Assembly (NCBI RefSeq): GCF_020379485.1
Contig: NC_063437.1
Span: forward strand, 5,404,806 to 5,468,805
Reading direction: 5' to 3'
DNA length: 64,000 nucleotides
Source of the DNA: Brassica napus
Taxonomy: Eukaryota > Streptophyta > Magnoliopsida > Brassicales > Brassicaceae
A program made the translations under genes and the position numbers. Position 1 is the stretch's first letter. Every line of letters begins with the position of its first letter. The notes under the pieces are model-generated. The model made no database searches. It had not been told where the DNA came from and saw nothing but the letters and a program-made list of their open reading frames with translations. Of the stretch, positions 49,801 through 61,003 are shown piece by piece.

Positions 49801-50471
49801 TTATGATCCTTAACAGAGTAGAGCAGGAGATAGAGAAGTTTAAAGTTAGTTGGAGACAAGATGAGGAAGATGTCTATCTTTGGAGAAGTGGGAATAATAA
49901 ATTCAAGGAGAAATTCTCTACTGCAGAAACCTGGCAGCAAATCAGAGAACAACATCAACAATATGATTGGCATAAAGCTGTGTGGTTCAAACACGCAACA
50001 CCGAAGTACTCTTTTGTGGTCTGGGTCGCTTTGAGGGACCGACTGTCAACAGGAAGTAGAATGGCACAATGGTCCGCAAGTGTTGACACTTCTTGTATCT
50101 TCTGCCAAGTACCGGTGGAAACAGTTGATCACCTATTTTTTGAGTGCTCATACTCAAAGCAGATATGGGAGAAACTAGCGAGAGGTGTGCTAAGGGATCG
50201 GTTTACTTCGAGCTGGTCTGATATTAGGAGGATAATTGTCGATGAAGATCAAGAGAAAATGCTCCTCTTTACTATCAGATATGTATTTCAGACTGCAGTT
50301 CATAGCATTTGGAGAGAGAGAAACCGAAGAAGACACGGGGAGGCTGCTTCTCCATATGCTCTAATTGCAAAGCTGATCGACAAGACCATGAGAAATAAAT
50401 TCTCAATCATTCAAAAGAAGGGGGATAAGAGGCTGGCAGGAGGGTTACAATATTGGTTTTCAACAAGATAA
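46818..50471 (+). CDS. LINE-B ORF2: endonuclease / reverse transcriptase, intact
   Basis: 1217 residues, uninterrupted. Residues about 1-235 form an APE-like endonuclease: FFWNIRGFNK, IETRVKERK (Glu), GDFNEILD near 140, and SDHLRC near 227. The RT follows: HKSPGPDGYTSEFF near 470, DYRPISCCNVLYK near 525, MIDISKAFDSVQW near 595, RGLRQGCSLSPYLF near 655, and the catalytic CFADDLMVF near 698. The post-RT segment VRYLGLPLL and WTGRFLSYAGRLQLI follows, then a zf-RVT C-terminal cluster CIFCQVPVETVDHLFFEC near 1092. There is no RNase H domain, unlike the LINE fragments at 3096 and 24319. Family knowledge: the enzyme nicks target DNA and primes cDNA synthesis on it. All visible catalytic residues are present. 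Confidence 0.93.
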   Translation: MAGFFWNIRGFNKSIKQEVVRNWSRNNNMQFGCLIETRVKERKARKIVSEVFAGWDSMTNYEHHNLGRIWVVWKQSVRMSPVYKSSQIITCSILMEGVEEEFFCSFIYAANGIEERKELWDDLRSHYDSPMFKDKNWMIMGDFNEILDIEEHSGFASSPRLPGGMRDFQEIASYCGLTDMGYQGPKFTWCNKREEGLICKKLDRVLINERWLHSSRAYCVFEPGGCSDHLRCRIQLVVEETRKRKPFKFTNCIAKMPEFLPLMKENWRGNEALFHSTTAMFKLTKQLKALKQPLRLLCKDKLGDLPKKTREAFKTLCEKQKATLEQPLASAIREEAAAYERWQRLAYLEEEFYKQRSKLHWLDVGDGNNRVFHNAIKVREVRNGIREVMRADGTLAKTDEEIKVEAEGFFSQFLNAVPEDFEGVTVERLRELLGFQCSEIDCGKLEKEVTKEEIKEVLFKMPGHKSPGPDGYTSEFFKETWQIIGDDVTIAVQSFFIKGFLPKGLNSTILALIPKTTEAKIMKDYRPISCCNVLYKIISKLLANRLKGILPKCISWNQSAFIKERLLMENVLLATEIVKDYHREDISPRCAMMIDISKAFDSVQWSFLLNTLQALGLPEKFIKWISLCITTASFSVQVNGELAGYFQSNRGLRQGCSLSPYLFVICMNVLSKMLDEAAARNLIGFHPKCKNIGLTHLCFADDLMVFIEGSRRSVEGILRVFEEFDKMSGLKISLEKSTLFMAGFSDQKRAEIVSHFPLASGNLPVRYLGLPLLTKNMSVNDFLPLVEKIRKRIGSWTGRFLSYAGRLQLINSVIMSLVNFWMAAFRLPSGCIQEIERICSAFLWSGVEMNSRKTKISWKEVCRTKQEGGLGIRSLKEMNVVCILKLIWRILAAKSLWVSWIKMYLIRKGSFWSIKDTSQLGSWTWRKILKYREKAKELYRVEVRNGERASFWYDKWSPLGCLKDLLGNGGCIDMGLTENAKVADCRCHRRKNHRFMILNRVEQEIEKFKVSWRQDEEDVYLWRSGNNKFKEKFSTAETWQQIREQHQQYDWHKAVWFKHATPKYSFVVWVALRDRLSTGSRMAQWSASVDTSCIFCQVPVETVDHLFFECSYSKQIWEKLARGVLRDRFTSSWSDIRRIIVDEDQEKMLLFTIRYVFQTAVHSIWRERNRRRHGEAASPYALIAKLIDKTMRNKFSIIQKKGDKRLAGGLQYWFSTR

Positions 50472-50544
50472 TACTTCATGTGAAGGGGACTTGAGCTGCA
50501 GTTTTGAGAAAGGGATAAACTTTTGAAGGCTAAAATTTGATTGG

Positions 50545-50645
50545 GAAGAACCAGTAGGAGTGAGAGCTGGAAATCCAGTAGGAGTGAGTGCTGGTAAATC
50601 CAGTAGGAGTGAGAGCTGGCTGCCTAGTAGGAGTGAGAGCTAGGT
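50545..50645 (+). repeat. Tandem repeats in the LINE-B 3' UTR
   Basis: Four tandem copies of a roughly 25-bp unit with core cagtaggagtgagagctgg lie just after the ORF2 stop. The second has agtgctgg and the fourth ctagtagg as variants. LINE-A lacks an obvious counterpart at the same place. Confidence 0.85.
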
Positions 50646-50833
50646 AGAGTTTGAGAAGGATGGGAAGAGATGAGGAGGTCGATAAGCTGAAGCATGATTT
50701 TCTTATTGATTTTATAAAACTTGTATAGAAACCTTAGAAGAAAGGACACACATAGTTGTAACAAGGTTTTTTCTTTTTGAATTAAATTTAACATTCAATT
50801 CAAAAAAAAAAAAAAAAATAATAATAAACTTAA

Positions 50834-53249
50834 AATTTTCCTATGGTGTAATATTTTCTTTTTTAAAAGGAAAAAAGATATTTATAATCTTATGATTAAC
50901 TAATTTAAATTTATAGTTTATAGTTGAAGGGTGGGGTAGGGTTTTTAAAATGTAGAGTTTAAGGTTCTAATAAATATTAATAAATTTTTTAAAAAAATTT
51001 AAAAAAAAAATTCAAAATTTTTACAATTTCAAAAAGAAAATTTGAAAAAATATAAAAATCAAATTTGAAAAAATATAATTCGAAAGCATAATTTTTTTTT
51101 AATTTTTTTTCATTTAAATAATTCTTTGTTACATATTTATAGAGTAAGAGTATAAGAGTCTTTTGACTCTTAAGTAGAAGATATTTTTGAAAATATATCT
51201 TTAGTTTTGATAAACATAAATAATGGTACCAACGAAGTGACAAACATGAAAATTCCCATTTGATTTTCTCCTTTCTTAGTAAATAATTATTTGGTCCTCA
51301 TCCCCTTATATTTTTCCAGTATATTTTACTTTCAGTGTTCCAAGATTGTTATTCTCTACATTTCATGTAATTTTATGGCAGTTATTTTAAAATTCAAGAG
51401 GTGTTTTAAATACCAAAATAGCTCAATGCATTTTTTTCCTTTTAACATGTTCTTTTTATTACTACATAATATAATTTAATAATCTATAACCATTTAAAGC
51501 TTTTTAAAATGTTAAGGTATAAATTTTATCCTTTATTTTTCTCTCTTAAAAATTCATCACAATTGAAAATAATTATCAATTATCTGACCATTATAAATTT
51601 ATTGAAATATTTTAAGTATATCTTTGTTTTGGAATTTGAAAAACAAATCAGTAAATATTAAATTAATATTATATTTATAAAAAATAAATAAAAACAACCT
51701 AATTTTAATTTTTTGAGCAAAACTTTCCAATTTGCTTTAGAAAATATATAATTTTTTTTTGTTTTCATATTTTATTTAGTTTTCATAATTTTAAGTTTTC
51801 TGATTTCTTGTAGTTTTATTTATTAAAATTGTATATTCAACATCATGGTCTTTCACCATTACGTTTGTGTCTAGTCGCTATCTTCTAATCATAATCAACA
51901 AACTATACCATCAGTTTATCTTTCGTGAGATCCACAATCTATCCTATGTATCATTAAATCACAGTTGGCCTTTGTATACACCAAACTGTATGTGCAACTA
52001 TCTAGCCCCTTATCTCTTTAACAACACAATTGTTTATATGACTTCAATTTTCTCTCGTTCCATTCGTTGGTCACTCAAATCCAAACAACTTAAACCTACT
52101 CGATCCTTTATGTGTTATTTTAGTTTATGGGATACATTGAAAACTATGTAGACATTAGCCATCCACTTGTACCTTTCATGTTTTCTCTTCCAAACTTTTT
52201 TTTTAAAATATTTTGGTCCTATTTTTGGGTTCATCTTTTCATTTTGTATATATTCTTAAAATAAGTATTTTGAACTTTACATTTGAGATATTTTATATGA
52301 CAAAAAAAATTATTAGTATAATGATTAGTTCTATCGACTGGAAAATATTTTCAACTTTTCTATTATATTATGCTTAAATTAACTTGAAAAAAAAAATCAT
52401 GCTTTCCTACGTCAATTTCATATTTAAAACCTATTTTAATTAAGATATTTATTTATAAGTCAAAGATGAGGATAACTGACATATCATCACTTTAGTGTCC
52501 CTTGTTTAATGTTTGATCTAAGCATGATTTTTTTCACACATATCCCCTTCATTTTGTTAAATTCTAAATGTTTTTATTTAAATTTTTCAGAGAAAAAACT
52601 ACTAAACTTCATAATCACTGATCTGATATGTACGATTAGTTTTAGTCACTATGGCCGGCAATTAATCCTAAAACTTTGTAAGATCCTACTGACCGCATTC
52701 TTCAAACAAAATAGTATAGCTACATGATTTCTGGTAATGTAAAAGCTTACCTTGGCTATATGTTCATATACTGGAAAGTTGGAAACTTGATGAAGCTTTA
52801 TTCTTCGAGTAAAGTAAACAATGGATCACCCAAAATCTAATAATCATTGTGTCTCCTATGAACAGATTCGTTTTGTTTGTTGAGTGATATAAAAAAATTA
52901 TACATGAGAAAAATTTGCAGCGCTGCTCATTCACATTTTACATCGATAAATAAAATGATCCAAAATCATTGATTCTACACTTTGATCCCCCGTGTATTGT
53001 CAAAACCTTCTTCATCAACTCCAACTTACAATTTTTTTATCTCCTTCGACATCTCAAAGATTGCTCCAATGCCACATATATTTGGTGACCAGAACAACAA
53101 TTACTTGCAATGAACCTTTCTCTCTCTCATCTAATGGTAAGCGAGGTTGTTGATGATGCATAGAATTGGAAAACCATAACTTCCAACCGAAGCAACCACT
53201 TCTTAGTATTCCTCTTCCACCTTATTCTAGTCTCCACACAGTTCCACTG
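50834..53249. other. Long AT-rich spacer, no gene recognised
   Basis: About 2.4 kb of low-GC sequence with A/T runs. Short ORFs (for example 51867-52151) show no family motif. Around 50930-50990 there are tagggtttttaaaatgtagag-like phrases. Nothing can be supported as a gene or RNA. Confidence 0.5.
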
Positions 53250-53720
53250 ATGGTGTTCTTCAGCTATCTTTAATATACTATATCCTCACTGATACTCTCC
53301 CTGTTATACGCAGCTGGAACTATCATGATGAAACATCATGCTTGTGGACATGCGCCACGTGTACAGAGCTTGGGAAGCCCAACATCCCCAGAATGATGAG
53401 AGTCAGAAGATTGGTACTTCCCAACAAACATCTTGGTTCTGTTACTTCGGACTTGTTCTTGAGTCCACATCTAAGGATTTTGGATCTGTCAAGTAATCTC
53501 TTCAACGGGTTGCTCCCGCACTCTGTTTTCAACGCCATTGAGCTTCAGACAATCTTTCTTGGAATCAAGAATCTTTCTGGTCATTTGCCTCAGATTATCA
53601 ACATTTTCATTAGTCCAGGTTCTGAATCTGCTAATGCTGTTACAGGAGAATCATCCATTCTCATCGGAGCAGCTTACACGAATCCTTTATTCTTGTCATT
53701 CTTTCTCTGCAGAGGCTACT
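53250..53720 (+). pseudogene. LRR receptor-like kinase fragment with internal deletion
   Basis: Reading through, the sequence gives SILTDTLPVIRSWNY near 53270, then WTCATCTELGKPN, LVLPNKHLGSVTSDLF, LRILDLSSNLFNGLLPHSVFNAIELQTI and NLSGHLPQI, an LRR N-terminal cap followed by about three leucine-rich repeats. It then jumps directly to PGSESANAVTGESSI, which resembles the juxtamembrane region of the same LRR-RLK group (At4g34220-like, from memory). Most repeats, the transmembrane helix and the kinase are missing, and there are frame breaks upstream of 53342. It is a decayed gene fragment, possibly captured. Confidence 0.7.
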
Positions 53721-53859
53721 AGAAAATTAGCAAACCAAATGACCAATGCTTCTCAGAAAGATAATATTTGTATTATGAGCTGTCATGATGGCGCTTTGTT
53801 AAAAAAGAACGAATAAAAAATATCATCAGAACAAATAGCTGCCAGAAACATTGACCTTC

Positions 53860-54186
53860 TGATGTAGCGGAAGCTACGATAACACAATGAATCCTATTTA
53901 GTCTAAGAATACCTAGGATCAAAGTCTTCTTGATTCGTTGAGAACTCTCAAGTTCTAGCCGTAACAAGGAAATAAAGGGTTTCAAACCTCTATTTTATAA
54001 AAATATCAATATTAATAATCTGAAATACAACTCTAGGCATAAGAACCTATTTATATGAAAATCAAATAACCTATAAACTATTAAAAATTATTAAGATAAT
54101 ACCACTAATTAAGATAAACACCCAAATAAATAATAAAGTAAATAAACGTAATATTTGGAATATATCCGAATATTCTCTCTACATCA
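53860..54186 (-). repeat. Solo LTR-like sequence (327 bp)
   Basis: Bounded by tgatgtag at 53860 and ctacatca ending 54186, an inverted-repeat pair with TG..CA ends. On the minus strand it has a TATA-like catataaatagg, as in an LTR. No internal domain is attached and no 5-bp duplication is visible. It directly abuts the truncated LTR at 54187. Confidence 0.55.
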
Positions 54187-55023
54187 TGCATACATTTAGG
54201 TTTTTCTTTATTCTTTTGTGTTAGGACTTATGTCCCTATATATTGTGATCTTTTGGATTTGTGAGAGACAACTTTAGAATTATTGAATTAATAAACTAGA
54301 GCTTTGGTGTTAACAAACTCTTGAATCCTTACTTCCGGGCATTCTCTAAGAATTCAACGGCTTTAAGAAGGCTTAAATAGCGGGTATTCTCAGAATTCAA
54401 CGATATCTTTGCATTATTGGTTACTAGACGGTACTTCCGCTCCGTCAATTGGTATCAGAGACCTTTAATTGCGATTATGCTCGTGATTATCGATATTTGG
54501 TTCAATGGCACCTCGTCCTAACGAATGGACACAGATGCAGCAGTTCCTGGAAGACTTTCAGGAAAATTTTCAGGACAACATGCGACGGACACTGGCTGAA
54601 GCAATTCAGACCGGAGTTCAAGCCCGAGTGCAAGCAGCCCTCGCTGCCAACGTAGCTAATGCCGCCCCTGCAGCTCCACGACAACAACAAAACCGCAACA
54701 ATAATCCATTGTTTGATGAGCAAGAAGATGACATCGAAGAAGAAGACAATCCCTTCGGCGATGGACCTCGACAACTTCATCAACGCAATGATCGACCTAA
54801 CCGGAACTACGACAATCAACGATGGACCTCAGGAATAAAGATAGAGATACCTGAGTATAATGGGGGATCGTCACCAGAGGACCTGCTAGATTGGTTTGTC
54901 ACGGTCGATGAGTTCATGGAATTCAAAGACGTGCCCGAACTAAAAAGAGTACCGCTAGTTACAACTCGTTTCCGCGGTCATGCCAGCACAGCAGGTTCTA
55001 AACCTGGCTCTGATACCAATTGA
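54187..55023 (+). mobile_element. Gypsy LTR (truncated), tRNA-Met PBS and gag fragment
   Basis: 54187-54444 is an LTR lacking about 78 bp at its start relative to the copy at 55024-55359. Immediately after it, ttggtatcagag (54449-54460) matches the initiator-Met tRNA primer-binding site. The gag ORF begins at 54505 (MAPRPNEWTQMQQFLEDF), with a gag-type acidic/basic linker and the start of the retrotransposon gag domain (IEIPEYNGGSSPEDLLDWF). It breaks at about 54985 after RFRGHAS, where it joins a reversed PBS. Confidence 0.85.
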
Positions 55024-55359
55024 TGGAGCGGAAGTACCGTCTAGTAACCGATAATGCAAAGATATCGTTGAATTCTGAGAATACCCGCTATTTAAGCCTT
55101 CTTAAAGCCGTTGAATTCTTAGAGAATGCCCGGAAGTAAGGATTCAAGATTTTGTTAACACCAAAGCTCTAGTTTATTAATTCAATAATTCCAAAGTTGT
55201 CTCTCACAAATCCAAGAGATCACAATATATAGGGACATAAGTCCTAACACAAAAGAATAAAGGAAAACCTAAATGTATGCATAAAAGGAAAACATAGATA
55301 TCTTAGAAAAGGAAATAAGAACACCAAAGCATAACGAGGTTAGGATGTACGCTACATCA
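55024..55359 (-). repeat. Inverted full-length LTR (336 bp) followed by PBS
   Basis: On the minus strand it runs TGATGTAGCGTACATCC to CGCTCCA, then tcaattggtatcagagcc, a primer-binding site, at about 55023-55006. It is nearly identical but inverted to the LTR at 54187-54444. It serves as the 3' LTR of the pol region to its right while also carrying a PBS on its far side. Confidence 0.85.
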
Positions 55360-58300
55360 GGTCCCCTCCCCTACGAGTGATTCGTCCACGAATCCGGATA
55401 GCATGGCGTCATCTGGTTCGAACTTGAAGAGGTGTTTCACATTAAAGACATCGGCCGTATGAATATGAGCAGGAAGACGGAGCTTGTAAGCATTTGCATT
55501 AATCTTAGCAATGAATTCGACAGGGCCAATCTTGCGAGGAAGGAGCTTTTTGTAACGACCTGTAGGAAAACGTTCCTTGATCAACACGGCCCAAACATGA
55601 TCACCAACTTGAAAGTTCACTTCCCGGCGTTTTTTATCCACTTCCCTTTTGTATTTTATCGCAGTGCCAGCCAAATTATCCTGTGCGCGCGTATGAAGAT
55701 CAGTAATCTCCTCTATAAGCTCGAAGGCTCGTCCATGAAACTCGCCAGGCTGGGGCGTTGTTGCTAATGCCAAAGGATCGCGCGGAACCACCCCATACAC
55801 AACCTTGAACGGACTATACCCAAGACTCCGATTATGGGCATGGTTATGAGCAAACTCCGCCTGACACAACAGAGTATCCCACGAACGCAAGTTATCACCA
55901 ACTAAACACCGTAACATATTTCCCAAACTCCGATTAACAACTTCTGTTTGACCGTCTGTATGGGGATGATAGGCAGAACTCATATTCAAACTAGTCTTAA
56001 AGAGCTTCCAAAGAGAACGCCAAAAATGACTAATGAAGCGTGAGTCACGGTCTGAGACAATGGAGGTTGGCAAGCCGTGTAAACGGTAAATCTCCCAAAA
56101 GAATAATGAAGCCACTTGGACAGCATCCGTCGTTTTTTTGCAAGGAATAAAATGAGTCATCTTGGAGAATCGATCAACGACCACAAAGATGGAATCATGA
56201 CCACGTTGCGTTCTAGGAAGGCCAAGGACGAAATCCATACTGATATCACTCCAGGGCTGAGTCGGAATAGGCAACGGCAAATAGAGACCGGCATTAGAGA
56301 CGTGTCCTTTACCCTCCTGACAAGTCGTGCATCGCGCCACGAACCGCTCCACATCTCTGCGCAGGGAAGGCCAGTAGTAGGAGTCGGCGACAAGCTTAAG
56401 TGTTCTGTCACGCCCTACATGCCCTTCCTTATGTAACTCCTGGATGATCTGTAGACGTAGACTACAGTCGGGGACGCACAAACGGTTATTGCGAAAGATA
56501 AACCCATCAACGAGGGAGTAATCAGAGCGTATCCCATGCGTGAGTTCGATCCAAACCGCGGAGAAAAGGCGTCAGTGGGGTATAACTCAGCGAGGCATTC
56601 AAACCCAACGACACTAACTCTCAACGTAGAAACTAATGCATGACGGCGACTTAGGGAATCGGCGACTTTATTGAGTTTGCCCGACGGATGCTTGATCACG
56701 AATGTAAACTGCTGTAAATAGGCTGTCCAGGAAGCATGACGTGATGAAATCTTGTCCTGCGTCCCGAGATAGCGAAGCGCCACATGATCAGTAAACAACA
56801 CAAACTCTTTGTGGGCTAAATAATGTCGCCAGTGTTTGACAGCTTGAACAATTGCATAAAATTTAACGTCATATGTGCTATAACGAGCTCGTGCGCCGGC
56901 CATCTTCTCGCTATAATAAGCTACAGGTCGCCCTTGTTGGCTTAACACTGCTCCAATGCCTAGCTTGCTCGCATCACAGTGCAACTCAAAAGGAAGATCA
57001 AAATCGGGTAGCACTAGAATGGGAGCCGTCGTAAGCTTAGTCTTGATAAGCTCAAAAGCTTGTGATGCCGCTAAAGACCATGAGAAAGTCGTGTTCTTCA
57101 TGCAGTCTGTAAGTGGGGCCATGATGGCACTGAAGTTATGCACGAAACGTCGATAGAAGGATGCCAAGCCGTGAAAACTCCGTATTTCTGTGATTGATGT
57201 AGGTGTCGGCCAAGAAGCAACTGCGGCTACCTTCTGAGGATCAACACGAAGACCTGTCGCTGAGACTACATAGCCGAGGAACAAGACCTGTGACACGCCA
57301 AATTCACACTTATGCGCAGCAATGAAGAGCTTCTCGTGACGTAGAACCAACAAAACGTCCCTGAGATGGCTAAGATGTTCCTGCAACGTGGTGCTGAAGA
57401 TGAGTATGTCGTCAAAGTATACAACGACGAATTTACCAATAAACGGATGAAGAGCTTGATTCATGACACGCATAAAGGTGCTAGGTGCATTCGATAAGCC
57501 GAAAGGCATGACCATCCATTTGAATAATCCTTCTCGCTCTTGAAAGCTGTCTTCCATTCATCACCGGGACGAATGCAAATCTGATGATACCCACTTTTAA
57601 GATCCAGTTTTGTAAAGATAGTAGCCTTGCCAATTTGGTCCAAGAGATCATCAAGTCTTGGGATTGGAAACCGGTAACGTGTTGTAATTTTGTTGATGGC
57701 ACGACTATCAATGCACATACGCCACATTTTATCCTTTTTTGGTTTTAGGAGTGCTGGAACCGCGCAGGGACAAAACTCTCTCGTACGTAGCCTTTGAGCA
57801 AAAGTTCCTCGACCTGTCGGCGTAACTCTTCATGCTTTTCAGGGCTCATTCGATAATGAGCTCGGTTTGGTAAAACTGCATTAGGGACCAGATCAATGTG
57901 ATGCTGGATGTCTCGAAGTGGTGGCAACCCAGCGGGAAGGTCGGGTGGGAAAAGATCTTTAAACTCGTCCATCAATGTTGAGAAAGCTGGAGGAATCGCG
58001 GTGGTCTGTTCTGTTTTACTGTCTGTTGCTACCAAAGCAAATATTGGGCACGCCTCTCGTATTTCTTCTTCAAACTGTGATTTGGAGATGATCAGGAGAC
58101 CTTGCTTCGCTGGAGTTTGCTGCACAGTTTTGGGGCTCACGGCATCTGGTTCTGGGGACGGGAGAAGAGTTATCTTTCGACCCTCAAACATGAAAAAATG
58201 TGTATTATGCTTGCCATTATGAATCACCTCGCGGTCATATTGCCATGGCCGACCTAATATGATATGCGAGACATCCATTGTTGCAATATCGCAGTAAAGC

Positions 58301-58881
58301 GTGAGTAGGGTTCGTTGGGAAACGTGGACCTCCGCGCCCGTTTGCATCCATAGAAGCCGATAAGGGTGAGGGTGGGTTTCAGTTTTGAGGCCAAGTTTTC
58401 GGACAGCTTCATCTGATACGACGTTCTCAGAACAACCTGAGTCGATGACAAATCGACAAACTTTGCCTTTGACCATGCAAGTGGAGCTAAACAACGAGGT
58501 CCGTTGCCAAGCTTCTGTTGTCTTGGGAGCTAAGCAATTCCGTCTCAACATTAAGAACGTTGCTGTATCTCCTTCGACCTTCTCCTCGTCGACATCATCG
58601 AACTCGCCATCCTCTGTATCGTACACTGCGTCGCCTGTGAGTTCCCTTTCATTGGCAAGCAAACCCCGACGAGTCTTGTGAGGGCAAGCTGTCTGAATGT
58701 GACCTCGTTCACCACAAGTGAAACATCGCAGGGCGTTAGGTCTAGATGGGCGTGGTTCAACGGCTTCTGCCGCGGTTTCGGTTTGTCGGGCCGTAGAGCG
58801 AGAACCTGCTGTGCCGTCATGACTTGTCGAAGGTTTAGGATCCTCTGTATTTATTAGTAAATAATCTGAGGGTAAACACAA
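55357..58881 (-). pseudogene. Ty3/gypsy gag-pol remnant (zinc knuckle, PR, RT, RNase H, IN)
   Basis: Read right to left. Zinc knuckle CFTCGERGHIQTAC near 58710; protease active site VIDSGCSENVV near 58440; [17 protein letters not shown] and [10 protein letters not shown] near 57700-57580, [12 protein letters not shown] near 57500, catalytic VVVYFDDILIFS near 57410; RNase H with HCDASKLGIG near 56980; integrase with CTTCQEGKG near 56320, SMDFVLGLP near 56240, SDRDSRF near 56050 and DGQTEVVNR near 55960. No chromodomain is seen after integrase; it ends VDESLVGEGT at 55360. Frame breaks near 57745, 57550 and 56470-56415 inactivate it. The gag N-terminus is missing at 58881. Confidence 0.92.
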
Positions 58882-59121
58882 TTGTATCTCTTGAGTTGCC
58901 AGTTACAACACAAAATTTATATAAACAGAATCCCGCAGCCTGATCAAAGGGAAGCTAAAGCAAGTATGGAAAGATCATATATAGCATTTATTCATTCTTC
59001 ACAAATAATTACGTTCATTATACATGCTAACATTGTAACGCAGCGAAGATCATATTAATAAAGAAAAAGAATACATAAGAGACTCTTGCAGTCGTTGAAG
59101 TGGAGAACTTATCTATAATTA
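58882..59121. other. Short spacer
   Basis: No feature recognised. It may belong to the Helitron remnant whose other part is at 61004-61874. Confidence 0.35.
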
Positions 59122-61003
59122 TCTCTATAATATTATTTGAGAAGTCAGTCTCCTATGTGGCGCTATCACGTTATTTCTCACGATAGTTGATTATACTAAT
59201 ACCCTTAATGAATTAAAAATATTACAATTAAAATACTATTATATTTTTTTTTTATTTAGTTTCCTTTTTAAAATTTTCCAAAAAAACATATGCATATAAT
59301 AAAAAAAGTAAATTTTTTATAAAGAAAAAAAATGAATTGGAAAACGAAAATAAATGTCTATATAATATGATTTCATAAAAAAAGAAAGTACACAAAATTG
59401 TAATATTACATTTAAAAATATTTTTAAATAACATAAAATATACTTTTGAAGTAATAAAATACTTTCTTTATATCTATATTTTCTTAGATGAAAAATATAA
59501 ATTTTTATATAGTGTGATTTCATTAAAAACAATTTACACAGATAATCTTGATGATATAAAAAAGAAATATTATTTCTTTTAAAACATAATTTTAAACAAT
59601 ACAAAAAAAATTCCAAGTAATAGAAATATTTTATATATCTATCTATTTTCTTAGATGATTACATAAAATAATTAAGTAACATAAACTGATATATTTTAAT
59701 TGATTAAAAATATTTTATAATTAGTATTATTTAAATTTTTTATTTATTTTTCATATATTTAGTTGACTATAATATCTTTCAATTACAGAAAAAGAATATC
59801 GATAAATTATATTTTACTTATATACAACCACAATTTTGTTTACTGCTTATTTTTAAGAGATATTAAAAAAAACTAAAAATAAATTTTAAAAATAATATCG
59901 TTTGATCAAATAGTTACAAAATTATTTAATTTGGTAGATATATTATAGTTTATCGTTATTAAAGTTATTTGTTTTCTTAATATTAAATTTACTTTAAAAT
60001 TTTATGTTTTTATGTTTGTGGAACTTAATAGAAATGTTTTTATGTTTGTGGAACTTAATAGAACCATAATCAAAATACCAAAGAAAATCTAAATTTCTTA
60101 TTTTTAAGATTATTTAAAATAAATTTCAGTTTCCAATCAAGTAAACAAAGGAAAAAAGTTATTTAGAGTTTATAAAGTATTTAATTATTTTAAATATTGA
60201 TATGTGTTCATGAGCTTTTAAAAATGTATCAGCTACTTATGCATGTAACTTCATATTGAACATCGCTTTATTTTCTAATATATTTTTTTAAAAACATCAA
60301 CATATAATTTGATAAATATTATGCAAATATGCATGCACATTTAAATGATAAATGAAATTGATTTGAATTTGAAAGAAAATATGTAACTCGACAAATCCAA
60401 CTTATATCTAAAATCATAGATTTAACTACAATAAGAATATATAATTTTATAAGAATAGTAATTTATTTTATAAATATAAATCATAGGACAACTCAAAATA
60501 TATTAAAAATGAAAATAAAATATTAACCAACTGTTCCAATTTAGTTCTTTTGTAAAATTGATATGCATGCGACTTCAAAATATTATTGTTATATTAATTT
60601 ATGTAGTTTGGAATCAGTAACTTTTTTTATTTCATTCTAAACACAATAGATCTTAAGTTATACATAATATTCATAAGATATATTATATATCTAAGACAAC
60701 AACCACCTAAATGAAAATAAGAAATTAATCAAAATTTTAATATATAGAATAAAAAATATCATAGTTGAATTTAGAGATGCAATCCAATTCACCCAAATGA
60801 TAACTAAATGGACTATAAAAACAACAAAACCAATTAGATATAACATAAATAAAATCATATGTATAGTTAAAGTAATATAATATTATTAATATAAATGATA
60901 CATACAAATTAATTTAAAACTAAAAGAAATAACAATCAAGTATTATAATACATTTACTTTAGAAATATTTATTCCCGTGCATGAGCACGGAAAACTCACC
61001 TAG
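59122..61003 (+). mobile_element. Non-autonomous Helitron (1.9 kb)
   Basis: Starts TCTCTATAATATTATTTGAG after A59121. It ends with the hairpin ccgtgcatgagcacgg (60975-60990), aaaactcacctag, then T61004. Interior extremely AT-rich, without ORFs; a 30-bp phrase containing tatgtttgtggaacttaata is tandemly doubled at 60007-60066. Its start and end resemble the Helitron at 27422. Confidence 0.88.

Larger units (their letters stand above)
45370..50819 (+). mobile_element. LINE-B: apparently intact L1-type LINE with 14-bp target duplication
   Basis: aataataaacttaa flanks the element exactly (45356-45369 and 50820-50833). Inside are a 5' UTR of about 120 bp, ORF1 (45490-46818), ORF2 (46818-50471), a 3' UTR with tandem repeats, a terminal hairpin and an A17-type tail ending at 50819. 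Both ORFs are free of stops. Perfect duplication, a retained A-tail and open frames are hallmarks of a young insertion. It belongs to the family of the dead LINE-A at 29163. Confidence 0.95.
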
